From Sphaeroforma sirkka (Eukaryota > Opisthokonta > Ichthyosporea > Ichthyophonida), in contig LUCW03000131.1 of the NCBI GenBank assembly GCA_001586965.3, positions 32,501-70,000 on the forward strand: 37,500 nt of DNA, in the 5' to 3' direction. Below the pieces are notes generated by a model. It was not told the DNA's origin. It was given only the letters and a program-made list of their open reading frames with translations, and did no database searches. Below are positions 26,436-37,500 of this stretch, piece by piece. Position 1 is the first letter of the stretch; every line of letters begins with the position of its first letter. The position numbers and the translations under genes are program-made.

Positions 26436-29356
26436 TATTGTTATGTTTGATATACCTTTTAATACGCTCATGCATTGGGTAAATCAGTGTTTCTCCATTT
26501 CGCAATGTGAAGCTTCAGACAATTGACAAGATTTGCGACAACGATTCTCCGACATAGCACGTTTCACATGTCGACAACGCAGCTGTGAGCTTTTGATCGC
26601 GTGATTTGAAGCTGTATATGATTCCATATATGTCCGTTATTACAAGACGTAGATGTATCAGCGTACGCGCACAAGTATACATGAGTATTCGATTATATGC
26701 AATTGCAAACGCGCCGTTTGTATGTACTCGCAATGCTGTCTGCGTATATTTATCGAATTATAGAGCATCATGCATATTAATTGTACTTTCTCTTCTCCAT
26801 TGAGGGCATCATCAGGACAATTTGTAGTATCTTTACTGTATTCTTGACTCGATACAATTTAATTTGTGATGTGGATGGTGAACATACCTGTACGTATGTG
26901 CACGTGTCAATGGGTGTGTATATGTGACATTGTACAATCGCACACCCGATATGAGGAGCCATTAATGTATCAGTACTCATCTAAGGCAGCACCACATGCG
27001 CATCAGTTGGAAATGCCAAGCCTATCTTCAGGAGTCGTGTCACATCTTTTCAATTTATGATATAATAATAATACGTCGAGTGCATAGATAATTCGATGGA
27101 TTGTAGTATAATACTGGTGGTTGACATATATCTATGATGGAAGAAGAGGATGAATAATGCGTGCTTCATTCCAAACCGATCATGTGGTTGGACTGCGGTG
27201 GAATGCAGAATGCTCAAGTTTTCTATGCAACAACTACATCATCTGTGACATTCCATTGTATAAATCGCCAATACGTAGATACGTCCCAGCACTTAAACTA
27301 TTTGAGTAATCTCAGGGAACAGAAAGGCAAGAATATTTGTCGTGTTTCTATGCCATGTATATTTGTAAATTTCATCACTGAAAGCGTAAGCTTTTCTAAG
27401 TCCCTGTCGACATTATCACCGATTTTTTGTCCGTCGCCAAAAAATGTACGTGACGCCTTTTTTCCCGCTGGAATGGGTTTTGCTCGTTTGAGACCTTATA
27501 CAAAATAATCAATAGGCCCGAATGTCTGAATATGAACCAATAGATTACACCTATGATATTACGCTTTCGGTCCCTGCGGCTTCTCAGCCGCGTTTTATTA
27601 CGCACCTTTCGAGCGCTCTATTTTTGGAAATTTTAATACGCACGTGTCGAATGCTCTATATTTGGAAATTTATTACGCACGTGTCGAATACTCTATATTT
27701 GGTAATTTTATTACGCACGTGTCGAATGCTCTATATTTGGAAATTTATTACGCATGTGTCGAATACTCTATATTTGGAAATTTTATTACGCACGTGTCGA
27801 ACGCTCGTTCTATGTCCGTCCGGGTTGACCTCCCCTGACTGACTATGCACCAACAAGAATATTGTCTTCCATCTTGATACAGAGAATTTCAGGTCGATCT
27901 GCCTGTAGCTTCTAATTACGAGTACCATCGCTCGATAAAGCGGTTGCAATAAAATGAACTTCTGGCTATTCATGTGATGTGTGATAACGTGCTGAGTCTC
28001 CTATTTTTTGGTTTGTGTTATTTCGCTATCATTCCACTGGCCGTGGTGGAGTAGCTATCTTCTTTACCACGTTCTTTAAAATACGACTATCTGATGTAAG
28101 TACACCCTCGAGAGACTCTGTAACACAAAAGTGTTCTCTGAATTGCTTCTATCTAATTCCCAATCCCCCACGGTCCTGACCGTATTATGAAAGGTGTTCT
28201 CCACCTCCGCATGTTCCCACTCAAATTCTTTCAGGTAAAACCGTGAAGACACTGCGAAATTATGTCGATCGCCCTATGGATATTAGCCGGCACTAAGCCG
28301 TACACTGGCTCGTTGATGCGATACACTCGTGCTGTAGCCCTAGAGAGGGCATATACCGTATGGTCTGCTACTGTGTATGAGAGCTGGGAAGGGCTGCGTC
28401 TGCCGGGGGCCTCGGCAAATTTTGCTTTCGATCAAGCTCACATCGAGTGCAACACCATACTAATTACTAACCCTCAATCTACGCGCTGCTTCCACTCGGG
28501 GGTTTGTCGCATTTTTCTGGCTGAGAATGCAGCAGATGACGGGTAATGATGCTACACCGCTCGTATGGAAGTCCCTTTCGGTCACCGAATCCCGGTTGGG
28601 TGGAAACATACGGCATACCCAAACAATTGGCTGATGGAAGGGGAAGTCGGGACGACAACGTGGAACGGCATGTGCAGTTGTGTAATAGTTGTGTAATACA
28701 ACCAATGTGTGCGTTTTCTCCACTTGGCATTTATGCAAACTGGCCATATGACTTGCACTCGCATAGCCAATACTGTCACTGAGCTGCAGTGCGCATATCT
28801 TCTTCTTGTGAACGACATATGTATCAAGGCCATATGTTACCGGCAGGGACAGCCGATCAGTCGAACACCCGTCGCTAAATTGACCGCATCGCAATCAAAT
28901 CAGAAGCAACTCCGCAGCCCAGAAACACAGTAGTACTGTCGGTATTCTTAAAATCGTCTGTGTGTATGTGGCTGCGCTCTCTGGTAGTGTCAACCGATTG
29001 CTTGGCCACTTTCAGCTGGTCATACGTACATCCACAACAGCACAGAGACCTTGTGTTCGTGCCCTACTAGTGCTTTCGGTGGGTCTCCGCCTGCCACATT
29101 TGCATTGGCAATTCAGTTGAGATTTTCTTTTTGCGAGTCCATCTCCACCGCCAATCCTCACATGTGCGCCAGCGCTTGGCCATTATTTGAGGTACTGCTG
29201 GTGGCGCGCGCACAGAATCAGCGGTCGACAGGTTTGATCAGCTCAAGTTCTAATTGTGCGCCTTGTCAGCTAAGCGGTCGATGCCTATCTCTGCTCTCGC
29301 CAGCGCTGCACCGTTGGTCCCGATAATCGCACCAAGGTCATTCACATGCAACTTCC
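26436..29356. other. Region without a supported gene
   Basis: Several frames of 60-144 codons overlap here on both strands, but none shows a recognisable domain or phase-linked exons. One minus-strand stretch at about 28090-28275 is open for some 60 codons and includes LKEFEWEHAEVENTF. On the plus strand near 28600, WVETYGIPKQLADGRGS faintly resembles a retroelement integrase. Both may be decayed mobile-element remains. Confidence 0.5.
27597..27806. repeat. 37/38-bp tandem repeat with CACGTG cores
   Basis: About six copies of a unit containing attacgcacgtgtcgaat, then a ctctatatttggaaatt segment. The palindrome CACGTG is at 27641, 27678, 27716 and 27791, with CATGTG at 27753. CACGTG is the E-box core bound by bHLH factors; whether these sites act is unknown. 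Confidence 0.9.
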
Positions 29357-29717
29357 TGCATTGACTAAGGTACATGTGCCCTCATGCATTGACTAAGGTA
29401 CATGTGCCCTCATGCATTGACTAAGGTACTTGTGCCCTCATGCATTGAATAAGGTACATGTGCCCTAATGCAATGACTAAGGTACATGTGCCCTCATGCA
29501 TTGAATAAAGTACATGTTTCCTCATGCATTGACTAAGGTATATGCGCCCTCATGTATTGACTAAGGTGCATGTGCCCTCATTCAATGACTAAGGTACATG
29601 TGCCCTCATACATTGACTAAGGTACATGCGCCCTCATTCATTGACTAATGTACATGTGCCCTCATGCATTGACTAAGGTATATGTGCCCTCATGCATTGA
29701 ATAAGGTGCATACGCCT
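29357..29717. repeat. 28-bp minisatellite, about 13 copies
   Basis: The unit is close to catgcattgactaaggtaca followed by tgtgccct. The gactaagg word recurs at 28-base steps from 29363. Copies differ at one to three positions. It lies beyond the 3' end of the RMND1-like gene. Confidence 0.95.
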
Positions 29718-29960
29718 TAGTGTATCGCGTAGTTTGTACACGTCCTCGTGCCAGCGGGTTCCTTGAGTGGTCGTATGCACGTGCCAGTGAACAGTGGAAC
29801 GCGCGGTGCGTTTGCATCAGCCGTCCAACCCAATCCAGGCGTGCCCAGGTTGGTGCGAGCACATACTCCGAGTGAGCGTCACCGTCGCAGTTGCCATTGG
29901 AGGCACCTTCAGAAACAAGCATCCTCGTATCATATGTGTGGGAATGCACCATATAACTGC

Positions 29961-29966
29961 TTTATT
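29961..29966 (-). terminator. Putative poly(A) signal of the RMND1-like gene
   Basis: TTTATT on the plus strand reads AATAAA on the minus strand, 74 bases past the stop codon at 30042-30040. Its position fits the gene model. Confidence 0.6.
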
Positions 29967-30039
29967 AACCGGCCATCGTACTACAGTGCATATAACCGTT
30001 TACCTCGGTATCTGCCTGTCCTCGTGCGAGCGGGTCTTA

Positions 30040-35643
<5,604 letters not shown>

Positions 35644-35803
35644 CTGCGATTGATATGAATTTGTGCAAGTTATTGAGTGTACAGATGTTGTTTAACGAAG
35701 AAACATCGCACACTTTCCATAGACTCAGCGTCAACCTGTAAGCGCAATAATGTACATAGACTCCTTGTGATATGCATCGGGGGTTGTAGATGAGCATATG
35801 TAA

Positions 35804-36195
35804 ACATATTTACACATGCTCGCCAACACTAAATGAGCATCATCATAAAGAGACTCACCTACGAGATAGCAATGGTACTAGCCTTTCCAAATCGAAGTGG
35901 TCATATTCACACATGCTCGCCAACACTAAATGGGCATCATCGTAAAAAGACTCACCTACGAGATAGCAATGGCACTAACCTTTCCATATCGAAGTGGAAA
36001 TATTCACACATGTTCGCCAACACTAAATGATCAACATCATAAAGAGACTCGCCTACGAGATAGCAATGGCACTAGCCTTTCCATATCGGAAGTGGTCGTA
36101 TTTACACATGCTCGCCAACACTAAATGAGAATTATCATAAAGAGACTCACCTACGAGATAGCAATGGCACTAGCTTTTCCATATCGAAGTGGTCA
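35804..36195. repeat. 97-bp tandem repeat, about four copies
   Basis: The words cgccaacactaaatg and agactcacctacgagatagc recur at 97-98-base steps (35821, 35918, 36015, 36113). Copies differ by a few bases. Short frames that match each other across the array follow the repeat and are not evidence of a protein. Confidence 0.93.
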
Positions 36196-37368
36196 GCAGT
36201 GCAGTACGCATGCACCAGATACTTCTGGTAGTTGGTTTATTGAACGTGCGCATACGGACGTAGGCGACAGGTCATTATCCCACATCATACATCAGTCAAG
36301 GTGGGGTGTGATAATGGGCGGATTGATAAAAGCAGTTGAGTGAGGAGATAATACATAGGATGGCAAAGTGGTACTGCGAGATACACGCAGAAAGATATGT
36401 ACAAACACAACGGCTTAATGAACTTTAGCGATTGATACGGCTATGCTGCCCGCCTAATGAATATTCCTTGAGTGTCATATGGAGAAGATATGCAATGCAA
36501 ACGGTATGCTGTATAGCCGTGTGTGGGTTATGAGATATTTAAGCACTGAATTGGATACGAATGTTTGTGTTTAGCACAGTACTTCAACCCAGCTGTACTC
36601 CTATCGACACCCCAACTCAACTCAAATGGCTTTCACATTTTCACGAACATATACTCGCCTAATGACTAATTTAATTGAACAGCGAATCATAAACTCTTCA
36701 AGGGTCCACAGAGGCACCACGGCGATGACAAGCAAAGGGAATGTTCACATACATCTCAGACTGTCACACACAACATACATTGCCGGCTGTCAGGGGCGAG
36801 TCCATCTCCGCACGGGGGTCTTGTGGCAACTGCCTCCTTTTCTGTGCAAGCGCGCGAGGTGAGAGAAGGTATTAGCTGCACCTCCCAATACTCCCGTTCT
36901 GGTCTGGCCCTTATGATTTGCTGTCCCAAAATGTACAAACCTTGCTGAATCGTGGACATCTTCACGTGCCTTGCTACATCTATATGTAGAAAGGGAGCGT
37001 TTGTTCCAACTTCGACGCAGATGACTGTGTGCTGTTTTGTAGCATATAACATACCATGGACCGTGCGCGAACAGTTCGCTATGTGCAACCACGAGTGTAT
37101 CTCGTAATCTGGTACAGCACAAGAAGTTGCGGCTGCTCTTTTAAGCATACCAAGATTGCACTCACATATTGGCACCCACCTTATCTTTTCTTAGCACTCC
37201 AATACGATAATATAATGTTATAGATCCCAATATATAAGGATAACCAAATCCAGATGTGAATCCACCTACAATCTCAGGCGGGGGCCCCGATACCCAAAGT
37301 CCTATCAAAATGGTCTTCGTACACGACACAAATAAAATAAAACGGACCCCTTCCGAAAAAATTACATA
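36196..37368. other. Region without a supported gene upstream of the RMND1 exons
   Basis: The missing N-terminal exon of the RMND1-like gene could be here. One minus-strand frame near 36945-37040 ends at a GTTTGT donor in phase 2, as exon 35643 needs, with KAREDVHDSA before it. The match to the family is too weak to call. Nothing else is recognisable. Confidence 0.4.
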
Positions 37369-37370
37369 AT

Positions 37371-37500
37371 CTGCTATTAGCGCAGGGCCACATACTCTGC
37401 TATTAGCACAGGGCCACATACTCTGCTATTAGCACAGGGCAACATACTCTGCTATTAGCACAGGGCAACATACTCTGCTATTAGCACAGGGCAACATACT
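37371..37500. repeat. 26-bp tandem repeat running off the right edge
   Basis: Five copies of ctgctattagcacagggc plus cacatact, at 26-base steps from 37371. The last copies carry caacatact. The array continues past the window. Confidence 0.95.

Noticed and set aside
26079..26450. 123-codon hydrophobic repeat protein
   Set aside because: The frame exists only because the tandem unit is 162 bp. No start context, exon link or homology supports it.
27161..27508. 115-codon plus-strand frame
   Set aside because: No recognisable domain and no linked exons. It cannot be separated from chance.

Overview
The window is nuclear DNA of a eukaryote. Genes are split by GT-AG introns, intergenic DNA is rich in AT microsatellites and minisatellites, and AATAAA poly(A) signals follow several genes. 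The mix of a TFIIIC largest subunit, an RMND1/DUF155 protein, an MYND-before-SET (SmydA-like) protein and two genes of bacterial type would fit a unicellular opisthokont such as an ichthyosporean. That taxon is an inference, not something the sequence proves. Most genes had to be assembled exon by exon, because open frames alone do not show them.

Layout. (1) About 0.8-6.8 kb, plus strand: the 3' part of a TFIIIC B-block-binding subunit gene (GTF3C1/TFC3 family), with microsatellite-filled introns and its 5' end outside or unresolved. (2) 6.8-8.5 kb: intergenic, with an anomalous GC-rich block and then a TATA box. (3) 8.5-10.6 kb, plus strand: an intronless SdsA1/BDS1-type alkylsulfatase with a C-terminal membrane anchor and a changed metal-ligand motif. 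(4) 11.65-23.02 kb, minus strand: an eight-exon gene for a predicted 848-residue heavy-metal permease (SO_0444/DUF318 type) that carries a long secreted or luminal His-rich region. That region is encoded by a run of exons that all have 2-2 phase. Three of its introns (about 2.1-2.3 kb each) are arrays of a near-palindromic foldback repeat of about 215 bp. (5) 23.8-25.96 kb, plus strand, divergent from the permease: a MYND-SET protein with one short intron or frame break, ending in a 3 x 162-bp tandem repeat. (6) 26-30 kb: no convincing gene, but minisatellites and a possible decayed integrase scrap. (7) 30.04-35.64 kb, minus strand: seven phase-compatible exons of an RMND1/DUF155 gene, N-terminus not found. 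(8) 35.8-37.5 kb: 97-bp and 26-bp tandem repeats.

The genes do not look like one pathway. The most unusual system is the permease locus. A bacterial-type metal exporter has gained a eukaryotic signal peptide and a modular metal-binding region that appears to have grown by tandem duplication of exon-plus-intron units, and each long intron is packed with hairpin-forming repeats.
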